Assembly (NCBI GenBank): GCA_934875675.1
Contig: CAKXIK010000005.1
Span: forward strand, 1-62,087
Reading direction: 5' to 3'
Source: an uncultured bacterium
Lineage (GTDB): Bacteria > Bacillota > Clostridia > Oscillospirales > Acutalibacteraceae
Length of the DNA: 62,087 bases
In this document: positions 1-8,342 of the stretch, one piece after another
Layout: each line of letters starts with the position of its first letter
Position numbering within the stretch: position 1 is the first letter of the stretch
Notes under the pieces: model-generated
The model's input: the letters and a program-made list of their open reading frames with translations, nothing else
What the model was told of the DNA's origin: nothing
Databases searched by the model: none
Translations under genes and position numbers: made by a program

Positions 1-127
1 GCATAGCCTTGTGCTGTTTGTAACGATAGTATCCACTACGGGATACTTCATAAAATTTACACATAGCTGCAATGGAATATTTGTCGGCACACTGCTCTAT
101 CAATCGATATTTTAAGCTTGGCTTCAC
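1..127 (-). CDS. IS3-family transposase OrfB, N-terminal fragment (runs off the window)
   Basis: Forty-two codons are visible, starting at a GTG that overlaps the OrfA stop (GTGA). The peptide contains IEQCADKYSI, CKFYEVSRSGYY and then YKQHK. This is the N-terminal helical segment typical of IS3/IS150 OrfB proteins, whose consensus is a CxxLxVSRSGYY block. The DDE catalytic core would lie beyond the left edge. The GTGA overlap suggests translational coupling, or the usual frameshift fusion with OrfA. Identity is secure at family level only. Confidence 0.75.
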   Translation of the reverse strand, partial: MKPSLKYRLIEQCADKYSIAAMCKFYEVSRSGYYRYKQHKAM

Positions 128-414
128 ATCCTTCCAACCATTGACAGAAAATTTCGCAGCAACTCATTTTCCATTTTTAAACGCTTGATAACTTGTTCTT
201 GTGCTTCCGGTTTTGTTACAGGACGACCTTTGGGAAGCGATGCTACGTGGCGCAGTTCTACCTCTGGGCGCAACCCACACCAGCTTTGGATGGCATAGCG
301 GCTAATTCCATACGTTCGGCTAAGCGCCCTAACACTTGCCCCAGCCTTGTGCTCTGCTATGATTTTCTTCTTTGTTTCTTCACTATATTGGCCCATTCCT
401 TGTTTTCCTGACAT
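124..414 (-). CDS. IS3-family transposase OrfA (helix-turn-helix)
   Basis: A 96-residue protein that binds the transposon ends. It starts MSGKQGMGQYSEE, then has a helix-turn-helix of the IS3 OrfA type (KKIIAEHKAGASVRALSRTYGIS, about residues 13-36) and a C-terminal leucine-rich segment (VIKRLKMENELLRNFL) that normally mediates OrfA-OrfAB multimerisation. The start at 414 was chosen over an upstream in-frame Met because GGAGG lies a few bases before it. That ribosome binding site is buried in a strong hairpin, described separately. OrfB follows with a GTGA overlap. Confidence 0.8.
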   Translation of the reverse strand: MSGKQGMGQYSEETKKKIIAEHKAGASVRALSRTYGISRYAIQSWCGLRPEVELRHVASLPKGRPVTKPEAQEQVIKRLKMENELLRNFLSMVGRM

Positions 415-421
415 TGAAAAA

Positions 422-455
422 CCTCCAATCGTAGTTTCTATTCTACGACTGGAGG
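422..455 (-). promoter_or_regulatory. Hairpin that sequesters the OrfA ribosome binding site
   Basis: Two 13-base arms (CCTCCAATCGTAG at 422-434 and CTACGACTGGAGG at 443-455) pair with one mismatch around an 8-base loop. In a minus-strand transcript the 3' arm contains the GGAGG that would serve OrfA. Readthrough RNA from outside the element would fold and hide this site, while an internal transcript starting inside the hairpin would not. This is a known self-restraint device of insertion sequences. On the plus strand the same hairpin is followed by a T run and could act as a terminator. Confidence 0.6.
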
Positions 456-529
456 CTTTTTTATTCAATGTCCATTTCCTTTGGTGCGGTTCAAAAGCGG
501 ACGGCTTTGCACTATTATGCTGAAACAGT

Positions 530-1168
530 TTACACACGCGAATACCCATAGCTGTTTACAATTGCATCAATCTTGTGCTGTTTGGCGCATTCCGGGCATT
601 CCTTCGGCGAATACGTCTGATAACCGGGCAGATCATCCGTATTAAAAATTGAATGAATCGGTATTTCAGCAACCTGATCAATCGCGCTGAAAATTGCCGA
701 AACGCCTACCACATTGCCGCCGTAATAGCGAATGCATTCCAGCACGCGATTAACGGTTTTTCCGGTAGTAACGGAAGAGAGCAAAAGCAGAACGCTCTTG
801 TTCCAGATCATTGGCTGAATATTATCACGGAAAATAAGCTGACCGCCCGGAACAAACTCCGGAGTGACCACATTCAATTCGCGCTTTTCATTCATGGAAA
901 CATAACCTGCACTGGTGAGTTCCCTTGCAATCAGTGCACCAACCGTTTCACAGCCTTCCAGACAAACAATGGTATCCACCGGCGTTCCGGCGTAATTGCC
1001 GGCCAATGTGGCTGCCGCTTCCTGCGCCATTGCAATGCGATGCTTAATCTTTGTCATATCCACATAATAGTTGACATGAGAATGGCTGGTTGCAAAGTGA
1101 CCCGGAATAATGTCGATGGACATTTTGCTGTTTTTAGCAGATTTAATTTTGATTGATCGGCTTTCCAT
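530..1168 (-). CDS. Orotate phosphoribosyltransferase-like protein
   Basis: A 212-residue cytosolic type I phosphoribosyltransferase. Such enzymes transfer ribose-5-phosphate from PRPP to a base. The fold markers are TIVCLEGCETVGALIARELT (about 67-86), the flexible loop region, and the PRPP loop VLLLLSSVTTGKT (126-138). In ordinary OPRT-class enzymes the PRPP loop has two acidic residues before the TTGxT; here they are Ser-Ser, so catalysis or substrate may differ. A CPEC pair near the C-terminus (191-194) could bind metal. The start at 1168 has AAAGGAGG upstream; an in-frame Met 13 codons earlier lacks a site. The gene is alone, with its own promoter at 1227-1255 and no pyr genes nearby. The true base substrate is unknown. 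Confidence 0.7.
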   Translation of the reverse strand: MESRSIKIKSAKNSKMSIDIIPGHFATSHSHVNYYVDMTKIKHRIAMAQEAAATLAGNYAGTPVDTIVCLEGCETVGALIARELTSAGYVSMNEKRELNVVTPEFVPGGQLIFRDNIQPMIWNKSVLLLLSSVTTGKTVNRVLECIRYYGGNVVGVSAIFSAIDQVAEIPIHSIFNTDDLPGYQTYSPKECPECAKQHKIDAIVNSYGYSRV

Positions 1169-1226
1169 GGAATTGCCTCCTTTGATTTGAATTGTGATAT
1201 TTTCCATTCCGGGAAATTTCTTATTA

Positions 1227-1255
1227 ATTATATCATATCATAATATTTTTTTCAA
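1227..1255 (-). promoter_or_regulatory. Sigma-A-type promoter of the phosphoribosyltransferase gene
   Basis: Minus-strand TTGAAA (1250-1255) and TATAAT (1227-1232) are separated by 17 bases, about 60 bases upstream of the start codon. Confidence 0.65.
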
Positions 1256-1376
1256 TGTTGATTTCTTATATTTTGTGCATAATTTTGTCATTTTTTGTAT
1301 TTTATTTTTTATTTTTATTTTGTGGCTTTTTTCTTTTTTCTGAAAGAAAAGCAACAAAAATTTCGTCGATGTTTCA

Positions 1377-1405
1377 TTGACAAACAGATTTCATCTTTTT
1401 ATAAT
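1377..1405 (+). promoter_or_regulatory. Consensus sigma-A promoter of the ceramidase-like gene
   Basis: Perfect TTGACA (1377-1382), a 17-base spacer and perfect TATAAT (1400-1405). It lies about 120 bases before the gene at 1528, leaving an untranslated leader in which I see no known riboswitch. Confidence 0.75.
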
Positions 1406-1527
1406 GTCTTTATGCTGTTTTTTAAAGCGTTTGCACAAAAAAGGTTATCAAAGCAGTTTGTGCACATCAAATTTGGAAGGTGCTGTCTGCTCCTTTCATC
1501 AATTACGGAAAGGGATGACCCCTCTTT

Positions 1528-2793
1528 ATGAAAATCGGAGTTTGCAAAAAATGTATCAGCACTGCGATGCCGATTCACCTGACTGGATTCGGGAATCCGG
1601 AAAGAAAATTCACCGGCATTCACGACGATATTTTTGCTTCTGCAATGGTAGTAGAAAACAATCGTCAAAAGGCTGCCATCGTTACTGCGGATATTCTTGG
1701 CTTTGATCACAACCGCGTTGCAGAGCTTCGCAGCGAAATTACCGCACGAACCGGAATTCCGGGTTGTGCGGTTTTGTTCAACGCCAGCCATACACACAGT
1801 GCACCACAGGTTCTTAAGGAATGCAGCCCCGGAATCGGCGCTTACGATGCGGAATATGGTGAGTTTTTTTATCACACGGTTTTAGATGCTGTCTGCACCG
1901 CATATGAAGATTTGGAAGACGGCGATCTCCTCTGGGGTACCGCAGAATGCTATGGAATCGGCGTGAACCGCCGCCGCATTACCAGGGGAAGCTATGAATT
2001 TGCACCGTATGAGGACGGGGTTCGCAATGACGAAGTCACCATATTGGAGGCGGTTTGCAATGGACAAACCAAGGCGATTTTATTCCAGTATACCTGTCAT
2101 CCGTCTACAACCGGTTTCGACGAGATTTCGGCGGATTACCCGGGCGTTGCCCGCCAATTGGTTGAGGCAAAATTTCCCGGTGCTGCAGCGATGTTTCTAC
2201 AAGGCTGCTGTGGAAACATCCGTGTGCGCACCGTGGATGAGTCCGGTCTGAATTTCCGGGGCGGTGAATATGCCGATGTGAGACATTTTGGCGAGCTGCT
2301 TGCAGCTGCGGTTGAAACAGCTCTTGGCTCTACCCGAAAAATCGACGGAGCCATTGCCGGCAAGACGATTAATTTTTCTGTTCCAATGCAGCCAAAGCGT
2401 CCGTTCGGAGAGTATCAGCGGCTTCTCGCTGATACAAAAACACCCTATCATAATCGATTTGCCTATGCAAAATACATTACAGAATATGATCATCTTCCTA
2501 CTGAGCGAACCTACTCGGTTCAGCGCATAGACCTCGGCGATACGCTTTCTCTGATGGCCTTGGAAGGCGAGGTTTGTGTGGAATATGATTATCATATGAA
2601 AAAGCTTCTCCCCGGCAGACATGTTGTTACTGCCGGCTATTCCAACGGAATGCCCGGTTACATCTGCACCGCAGACATGTATCCATATGGCGGTTATGAA
2701 CCAAGCGAAAGCTGCACCTGTTATTTCGTTCATGAGGGTTTTGACCCGCAGATTGAATCTGTTATTCTGGATCATGCCAAGAAGCTTTGCTGA
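1528..2793 (+). CDS. Neutral/alkaline ceramidase-like hydrolase
   Basis: A 421-residue protein resembling the N-terminal catalytic domain of neutral/alkaline non-lysosomal ceramidases, zinc amidases that cleave N-acyl-sphingosine. Visible landmarks are an early TGFG, HTHSAP (88-93, with expected zinc-binding histidines), YTCHPST (188-194) and the GCCGN block (226-230). It is shorter than full ceramidases and has no signal peptide, so it is probably a cytoplasmic relative with an unknown amide substrate. It stands alone between its own promoter and a bidirectional terminator. The start codon is preceded only by a weak GGAAAGGGA. Family assignment is fairly firm; substrate is not. Confidence 0.65.
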   Translation: MKIGVCKKCISTAMPIHLTGFGNPERKFTGIHDDIFASAMVVENNRQKAAIVTADILGFDHNRVAELRSEITARTGIPGCAVLFNASHTHSAPQVLKECSPGIGAYDAEYGEFFYHTVLDAVCTAYEDLEDGDLLWGTAECYGIGVNRRRITRGSYEFAPYEDGVRNDEVTILEAVCNGQTKAILFQYTCHPSTTGFDEISADYPGVARQLVEAKFPGAAAMFLQGCCGNIRVRTVDESGLNFRGGEYADVRHFGELLAAAVETALGSTRKIDGAIAGKTINFSVPMQPKRPFGEYQRLLADTKTPYHNRFAYAKYITEYDHLPTERTYSVQRIDLGDTLSLMALEGEVCVEYDYHMKKLLPGRHVVTAGYSNGMPGYICTADMYPYGGYEPSESCTCYFVHEGFDPQIESVILDHAKKLC

Positions 2794-2843
2794 TTTTGGC
2801 TTCACACCTTCACCATTGACCATATAGCAGCAAATAAAACATA

Positions 2844-2897
2844 AAATGATACCCGGTGAAAAGAGGTACGCTTTCTTTTCCCCGGGTATCATTTTTG
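2844..2897. terminator. Bidirectional terminator between the ceramidase-like gene and folC
   Basis: The arms AAATGATACCCGG and CCGGGTATCATTT pair around a purine-rich loop, with a T run on the plus strand and A-rich sequence on the other side. It sits between two converging genes. Confidence 0.75.
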
Positions 2898-2909
2898 TAT
2901 GAAACTCTA

Positions 2910-4187
2910 TCAATCGGATATCAGCAGCGGCCGAAGAGAAGCCGCCAAAAAGAGTGATCCGCAGACCACAACCGTACCGTCCTGACCGGCAAGTTCTTTT
3001 GCAAGAGCGATTGCCTGCCGCGGGGAATTTATCGCCTCGGCATCTGCGCCAAGCGCACGTGCTGCTTCTGCCAGCTCAACAGCCGGCAATGCGCGCGGAG
3101 AATCGGGCGTAAGGGTAAAAATTTTTTCAAAATGCGGTACAAGCGTGGCAAGGGCATGGGTATAATCCTTGTCTCTCAGCATACCCATCACCGCAACCAC
3201 ACGTTTGCCTGCAAGGAATTGCCCGATTACAGCGGACAACGCACGTGCTCCGCTCGGATTGTGCGCACCGTCGAGCAAGACAACCGGATTTTCGCCCAGT
3301 TTCTCCAGCCGCGCAGGAAAATGCACCTCTGCAATTCCGGCTTGAATGGCTTCTTCACTGATTTTTAATGCACCGGAATCTCTTGCTGCAAGCAAGGCGC
3401 AAACAGCCGTGGCACAGTTAATAATTTGATGACGCCCGATCAGAGGCAAATGCAACTGCAAACCACAAAGCCGAACCTCGCTCCCTGCAAGACCTTCCGA
3501 GAAAATCCCAAAATCATCCGAATCGGGGCGAAAAAGATGAACATTCTTTTCTTTTGCCGCAAAGCGGATTGCAGATTCCGCCTCGTCTGTTTGGGGCGAA
3601 TAGACGGCAAGCCCGCCCGGTTTAAAAATTCCGCACTTCTCCCCTGCAATCTTCGTCAGCGTATCACCCAGAATCGCAGTATGATCGTAATCAATCGTGC
3701 AAATTACAGATGCAATGGCAGAATCAATGACGTTCGTGGCATCGAGCCTACCACCCAAACCCACCTCCAGCACTACATAATTGCACTTTTGCTGTGCATA
3801 CCAGCAAAATGCAATCGCTGTGACCACTTCAAATTCCACCGGAGGGTCATTTTCCCCGCAAAGCACATCGACTGCAGCTTTGACCTGCTCCGCGATACGG
3901 GCCAGCTCCTGCGGAGGAATCATTTCTCCATTGATCTGCATCCGTTCACGAAAATCAATCACAAATGGAGAAATGTATAACCCGGTTCGGTAGCCCGCAC
4001 TTTGCAAACAGGAGGCAAGCATGGCACAGGTGGAACCTTTTCCGTTGGTACCTGCGACATGAAAGCAGCGCAACTCTTTTTGCGGATTGCCAAGCAACTG
4101 CATCAGCCGGTGCATTCTGTCAAGACCCGGTTTTTCCGAAAAACGGTTCATGGAATGGATCCATGCCAAAGCTTCTGTTTCATTCAT
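2910..4187 (-). CDS. folC: Bifunctional folylpolyglutamate/dihydrofolate synthase
   Basis: An ATP-dependent cytosolic ligase that adds glutamate to dihydropteroate and folates. At 425 residues it has the usual FolC/Mur-ligase length. The ATP loop GTNGKGST is at 46-53, followed by the QxxGYxTGLYISP block, a central VLEVGLGGRLDATN motif, and DGAHNPSGA in the C-terminal ligase domain. A GAGGGTG site precedes the ATG at 4187. The gene lies downstream of valS and the PHP gene on the same strand; spacing is loose. No other folate genes are seen. Confidence 0.92.
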   Translation of the reverse strand: MNETEALAWIHSMNRFSEKPGLDRMHRLMQLLGNPQKELRCFHVAGTNGKGSTCAMLASCLQSAGYRTGLYISPFVIDFRERMQINGEMIPPQELARIAEQVKAAVDVLCGENDPPVEFEVVTAIAFCWYAQQKCNYVVLEVGLGGRLDATNVIDSAIASVICTIDYDHTAILGDTLTKIAGEKCGIFKPGGLAVYSPQTDEAESAIRFAAKEKNVHLFRPDSDDFGIFSEGLAGSEVRLCGLQLHLPLIGRHQIINCATAVCALLAARDSGALKISEEAIQAGIAEVHFPARLEKLGENPVVLLDGAHNPSGARALSAVIGQFLAGKRVVAVMGMLRDKDYTHALATLVPHFEKIFTLTPDSPRALPAVELAEAARALGADAEAINSPRQAIALAKELAGQDGTVVVCGSLFLAASLRPLLISD

Positions 4188-4252
4188 CTGGATTTCACCC
4201 TCTGTCGGTTCAAAATGATATCCTTTTCATTTTCATTATTGCAAATACAATT

Positions 4253-5134
4253 TTACAATTGCGGTTGATTGACCGCAATCGGAGAGGACCACGCCATACG
4301 ATTCTCACTGTCACGCAGTTCAAACCGAACGTAATGATCGCTTGGCTTAATCTGATAATGTGCCTGAGTGCACCCGTGTTGTCTGGTCACGCGATCGGAT
4401 GCGTAGACTGTGTCAGAAAAAAAGACAATCTCTTCCACCAGACTGCACTGCACCGTCAGGTAACCTTGCTCCATGCTCCACGAAAAGGTGGGGCCCTGTG
4501 TTGCATAAAAATCACCGTTTTGCAGCGACGCAAGCACATTTTTTCGAGTCAGGCTTTCGGCGCGCAGCATGATAAATGAAAATGTTTGATCGCCATTGTA
4601 AAAGTGTGCATCATCGGCAGCAGAGCACGGCATCCGCTTACCCAGAACTGCCAGATCGTCAATAAAAACACCGGAATACGGGCGCGCATTCCAGGGAGTG
4701 CCCGAAACGGAATTATAGATTTCGGCTGCCGTAAGCCCTTCAATTGAAAGAACCTGCTCTGCACGGTTGAGCGACCACGCCGGATGAGCCAGAATTGCGG
4801 CTCCTCCGCAGGCACGGATTTCATCCACTGCACTCTGCACGGTAAAATGGTTGCGTTGCAGCGCGGGCATTTGCTCGATTCCGATGGCGACAATATGAAA
4901 AATGCCTTCCTGTACATTTCGCCCGATATCAAATTCACATCCGGAAAGCTGCAGAAAACCGGGCTCCTCTACCGTTTCAGACAAAATCCAATGATCGGTC
5001 AACGCTAAAAAGTCATAACTTTCTGCACGATACAGTGCAATGACCTCTTCCGGTGTTTTTCCACCATCGCTCCGGGTGGTGTGGGTATGCAGGTTTCCTT
5101 TGAACCATTTTGCTCCGTTCGCATCAAGATACAT
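4253..5134 (-). CDS. PHP-domain metal-dependent phosphoesterase-like protein
   Basis: A 293-residue PHP-family protein. HTHTTRSDG (16-24), LTDHW (45-49) and LAHPAW (about 113) supply the expected metal-binding His/Asp residues. This architecture matches CehA/McbA-like stand-alone PHP hydrolases, which cleave phosphoesters or related bonds; the substrate here is unknown. The C-terminal part looks like an all-beta extension. The start at 5134 follows GGAAAGGAT; a longer in-frame reading from 5215 lacks a good site. It lies between valS and folC on the same strand, about 150 bases downstream of valS. Confidence 0.7.
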   Translation of the reverse strand: MYLDANGAKWFKGNLHTHTTRSDGGKTPEEVIALYRAESYDFLALTDHWILSETVEEPGFLQLSGCEFDIGRNVQEGIFHIVAIGIEQMPALQRNHFTVQSAVDEIRACGGAAILAHPAWSLNRAEQVLSIEGLTAAEIYNSVSGTPWNARPYSGVFIDDLAVLGKRMPCSAADDAHFYNGDQTFSFIMLRAESLTRKNVLASLQNGDFYATQGPTFSWSMEQGYLTVQCSLVEEIVFFSDTVYASDRVTRQHGCTQAHYQIKPSDHYVRFELRDSENRMAWSSPIAVNQPQL

Positions 5135-5287
5135 CTGTGATTCATCCTTTCCCGTTTCCGCATAAAGACGGAATGCATTCCTAACAAGCAGGGGCGCACA
5201 CGGTTTCATCCGCAAAGCAATACGACTGTTATTCCTGTCGCAGTTTTGCGCACAACCATTGTTCGCCCCTTCTTCCAGTATTAAATT

Positions 5288-7909
5288 TTATAGAGCCTGC
5301 AGACTTTCATGGATCAGCTGAATACGACCGCGCAGGGTTTCTGCATTCTGGCGCGCACCCTCCACCACGCTGGCGGGTGCTTTATCCACAAAGCCAGGAT
5401 TGTTCAGTTTGGCTTCCGTTTGTGCCAGCTGCTTTTCGGCAGATTCCAATTCCTTCTTGAGGCGGGCGGTTTCGGCAGCCTTATCCACCAGCTCATCCAT
5501 CGGAATATAAATCTTTGCGCAGTCGGTTACAATGGTGACCGCACCGGGCAGATCAAACGAATCGCCCAGAGCAATTCCGCTTGCATAAGCCAGACGCTGC
5601 ATAAACGGAACGCAACGCTCAAACATTGCAATTTCCTTTGTTGCAATGCTGACATGCGCTTTTTTGCTTGGCGGCACGTTCATTTCGCTGCGGCGGTTCC
5701 GGATTGCACGGATTGCGGTCATCACATGTGCCAAGGCTTCTTCTTCGTCAGCAAAATGATACTGATCATTCGATTCCGGCCATTTGGAAACCATGATGGA
5801 CTCGCCCTCATGCGGCAGCGACTGCCAGATTTCCTCCGTGATGAACGGCATGAACGGGTGCAACAGCTGCAGCGTGGTGGTCATGACATAAACCAGAACG
5901 CGGCGGGTATTCTGCGCAATCGACTCATCATCCGACTGCATCAGAATTTTAGCAAATTCAATATACCAGTCGCAGAACTCATCCCATATGAAATCATAGA
6001 GCTTCTGCACGGCAACACCAAGCTCAAAATGCTCCAGATTTTCGGTTACCTCGGCAATGACGTGATTCAGGCGGCTGACAATCCAACGATCGGCCGTGGA
6101 AAGTTCTTCCGGCAGCCCGGTAGGAACATCCTGCCCTTCAATATTCATCAGAATAAAGCGCGCCGCATTCCAGATTTTATTGGCAAAATTGCGGCTGGCA
6201 GCAACCTTTTCATCCGAAAAACGCATATCGTTTCCGGGGCTGTTTCCGGTTGCCAGCGTAAAGCGCAGGGCATCCGCGCCGTATTGATCGATAATCTCCA
6301 ACGGATCAATGCCGTTGCCGAGTGATTTGGACATTTTGCGTCCCTGCGCGTCGCGCACCAGCCCATGGAAAAACACGGTTTTGAACGGCGGCTCCTGCAT
6401 ATGCTCCAAGCCGGAGAAAATCATGCGCGCCACCCAGAAGAAGATAATATCATAGCCGGTAACAAGTGTATCCGTCGGATAAAAATATTCAAGCTCGGGC
6501 GTTTTGTCGGGCCAGCCAAGCGTAGAAAACGGCCAGAGTGCCGAGGAAAACCAGGTATCCAGCGTATCCTCGTCCTGATGCAAGTGCCTGCTGCCGCATT
6601 TGGGACAAACCGTTGGCTCTTCGCGATTGACAATCATTTCGCCGCAATCTGCACAATACCATGCCGGAATACGGTGACCCCACCAAAGCTGACGGGAAAT
6701 ACACCAATCCTTAATGTTCTCCATCCAGTTATAATAAACCTTTTCCATGCGCTCCGGAATAAAGCGCACTTCACCCTCGCGCACCGTTTTGATCGCCGGT
6801 TCGGCAAGCGGAGCCATTTTGACAAACCACTGGCGGGATACACGCGGTTCAACCGTGTCATGGCAGCGGTAGCAGGTGCCGACATTATGCTTGATGGGCT
6901 CAACACGAACCAGATATCCGCCTGCTTCCAGATCGGCAACCATCTGCTTGCGAGCAGCATAACGGTCAAGTCCCTGATATTTGCCGCCATTTTCATTGAT
7001 GGTGGCATCCTCGTTGAGCACATTGATGACTTCCAGATTATGACGCAAACCAACTTCAAAGTCGTTCGGGTCGTGTGCCGGCGTAATCTTTACCACACCG
7101 GTTCCAAAATCCATTTCCACATAGGAATCGGCGATAACCGGAATTTCTCTGCCAACCAGCGGCAGCGTGACTGTTTTGCCAATATATTTCTGGTAACGCT
7201 CATCATCGGGATGAACGGCAACTGCCGTATCACCCAGCAGCGTTTCCGGACGGGTTGTGGCAAGCTCCAGATATCCGCTGCCATCCGTCAGTGGATATCG
7301 CAGCTGCCAGAAAGAGCCATCCTGCTCGGCAAATTCCACCTCAGCATCCGAAATGGACGTGCAGCATTTGGGGCACCAGTTGATGATGCGCTCGCCGCGG
7401 TAGATCAATCCTTTTTCATACAGACGGCAGAAAACCTCGCGTACCGCCTTGCTGCAACCCTCGTCCAGCGTGAAACGTTCGCGTTCCCAGTCACATGAAG
7501 AGCCAAGCTTTTTGAGCTGCTCAATAATACGTCCGCCGAATTTTTCTTTCCATGCCCATGCACGTTCCAAAAAAGCATCGCGGCCGATTTCCTCTTTTGT
7601 GATGCCTTCTTTACGCATTGCCTCCACAATTTTTGCCTCGGTTGCAATGGAAGCATGATCGGTTCCGGGCAGCCAAAGTGCACTGTAACCCTGCATCCGT
7701 TTGAACCGGATCAAAATGTCCTGCAGCGTTTCATCCAATGCATGACCCATATGCAGTTGTCCGGTGATGTTTGGAGGCGGAATCACGATGGTATATGGTT
7801 TTTTTGATTTGTCAACTTCCGCATGAAAATATCCGCCGGAAAGCCAGGAATCATATATTCGATCCTCAACCTCACGGGGCTCATACGTTTTTGCGAGCTC
7901 CTTGCTCAT
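5288..7909 (-). CDS. valS: Valine-tRNA ligase
   Basis: The 873-residue class I synthetase that charges tRNA-Val. The HMGH signature is at 53-56, KMSKSLGNG in the second half of the catalytic domain, a CP1 editing domain lies between, and a C-terminal coiled coil (ESAEKQLAQTEAKL) is of the ValRS type. CxxC pairs in the middle (WCPKC, YCADC, CPKCG) probably hold zinc. The start is set by GAGGAG a few bases upstream. Expression is controlled by the T-box leader at 7960-8250, so it should rise when tRNA-Val is uncharged. Confidence 0.97.
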   Translation of the reverse strand: MSKELAKTYEPREVEDRIYDSWLSGGYFHAEVDKSKKPYTIVIPPPNITGQLHMGHALDETLQDILIRFKRMQGYSALWLPGTDHASIATEAKIVEAMRKEGITKEEIGRDAFLERAWAWKEKFGGRIIEQLKKLGSSCDWERERFTLDEGCSKAVREVFCRLYEKGLIYRGERIINWCPKCCTSISDAEVEFAEQDGSFWQLRYPLTDGSGYLELATTRPETLLGDTAVAVHPDDERYQKYIGKTVTLPLVGREIPVIADSYVEMDFGTGVVKITPAHDPNDFEVGLRHNLEVINVLNEDATINENGGKYQGLDRYAARKQMVADLEAGGYLVRVEPIKHNVGTCYRCHDTVEPRVSRQWFVKMAPLAEPAIKTVREGEVRFIPERMEKVYYNWMENIKDWCISRQLWWGHRIPAWYCADCGEMIVNREEPTVCPKCGSRHLHQDEDTLDTWFSSALWPFSTLGWPDKTPELEYFYPTDTLVTGYDIIFFWVARMIFSGLEHMQEPPFKTVFFHGLVRDAQGRKMSKSLGNGIDPLEIIDQYGADALRFTLATGNSPGNDMRFSDEKVAASRNFANKIWNAARFILMNIEGQDVPTGLPEELSTADRWIVSRLNHVIAEVTENLEHFELGVAVQKLYDFIWDEFCDWYIEFAKILMQSDDESIAQNTRRVLVYVMTTTLQLLHPFMPFITEEIWQSLPHEGESIMVSKWPESNDQYHFADEEEALAHVMTAIRAIRNRRSEMNVPPSKKAHVSIATKEIAMFERCVPFMQRLAYASGIALGDSFDLPGAVTIVTDCAKIYIPMDELVDKAAETARLKKELESAEKQLAQTEAKLNNPGFVDKAPASVVEGARQNAETLRGRIQLIHESLQAL

Positions 7910-7959
7910 TGCGCTTGCTCCTCCTCAAAAGACGCGGAAAAACCACGCCATTTTTATTT

Positions 7960-8250
7960 TAATGAAAAAAACCTTTGTCTCATTAAAGAGACAAAGGTTT
8001 GAAAACACTCTGCGGTACCACTCTTATTACTGCTCACCTTGATTTTGCGGTGCACAGTCACTCTACTTGCACAAAATTGCACAACATCCGTTAACGGGGA
8101 TGACCCGTTCGCACTTACACAGACTGAAAGTCCTTCAGTTGAAAGCTCCGGGATGACCTTCACCACTCGTCTGAACACCTGCTCACACCAAACGCAGGCT
8201 CTCTGAATTCAGCCAGAGCACTACTATTCCCTTCATCGCCTATTTCTACA
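7960..8250 (-). promoter_or_regulatory. T-box leader (tRNA-Val sensing) upstream of valS
   Basis: Reading the minus strand, stem I carries the AGAGAGCC and GGTGTGAGCAGG elements and a specifier region with GUC (8157-8155), a valine codon followed by a purine. The conserved T-box segment AGAGTGGTACCGCAGAG follows, and then a terminator whose arms AAACCTTTGTCTC and GAGACAAAGGTTT precede a T run. Uncharged tRNA-Val should pair with the specifier and T-box bulge and favour antitermination. Identification rests on these conserved segments. Confidence 0.92.
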
Positions 8251-8263
8251 TTTAATTTTATTC

Positions 8264-8292
8264 ATCATAATACATTGCCGAAAAAAAGTCAA
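8264..8292 (-). promoter_or_regulatory. Sigma-A promoter of the valS T-box transcript
   Basis: TTGACT (8287-8292) and TATGAT (8264-8269) on the minus strand are 17 bases apart, directly upstream of the T-box leader. Confidence 0.75.
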
Positions 8293-8342
8293 GCAAAACG
8301 GGAAATTCTTCTACAACAAGCATAAAGATATAAACCTGTATC

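Larger units (their letters stand above)
1..493 (-). mobile_element. IS3-family insertion sequence, partial (one end)
   Basis: This is one end of an IS3-family element: OrfA is complete and only the first part of OrfB lies in the window. The end carrying the OrfA promoter side is probably near 488-493. On the minus strand that end reads TGAACC and is followed about 20 bases in by TGGACA, the spacing seen in other IS3-family ends. The other end is outside the window, so the boundary is inference. It lies about 37 bases past the stop codon of the phosphoribosyltransferase gene, so that gene is not disrupted. Confidence 0.7.

Noticed and set aside
5309..7498. Two long plus-strand open frames opposite valS
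   Set aside because: Antisense to the conserved valS sequence; no domain.
7954..8178. Short minus-strand open frame inside the valS leader
   Set aside because: It overlaps the T-box RNA, whose conserved elements explain the sequence.
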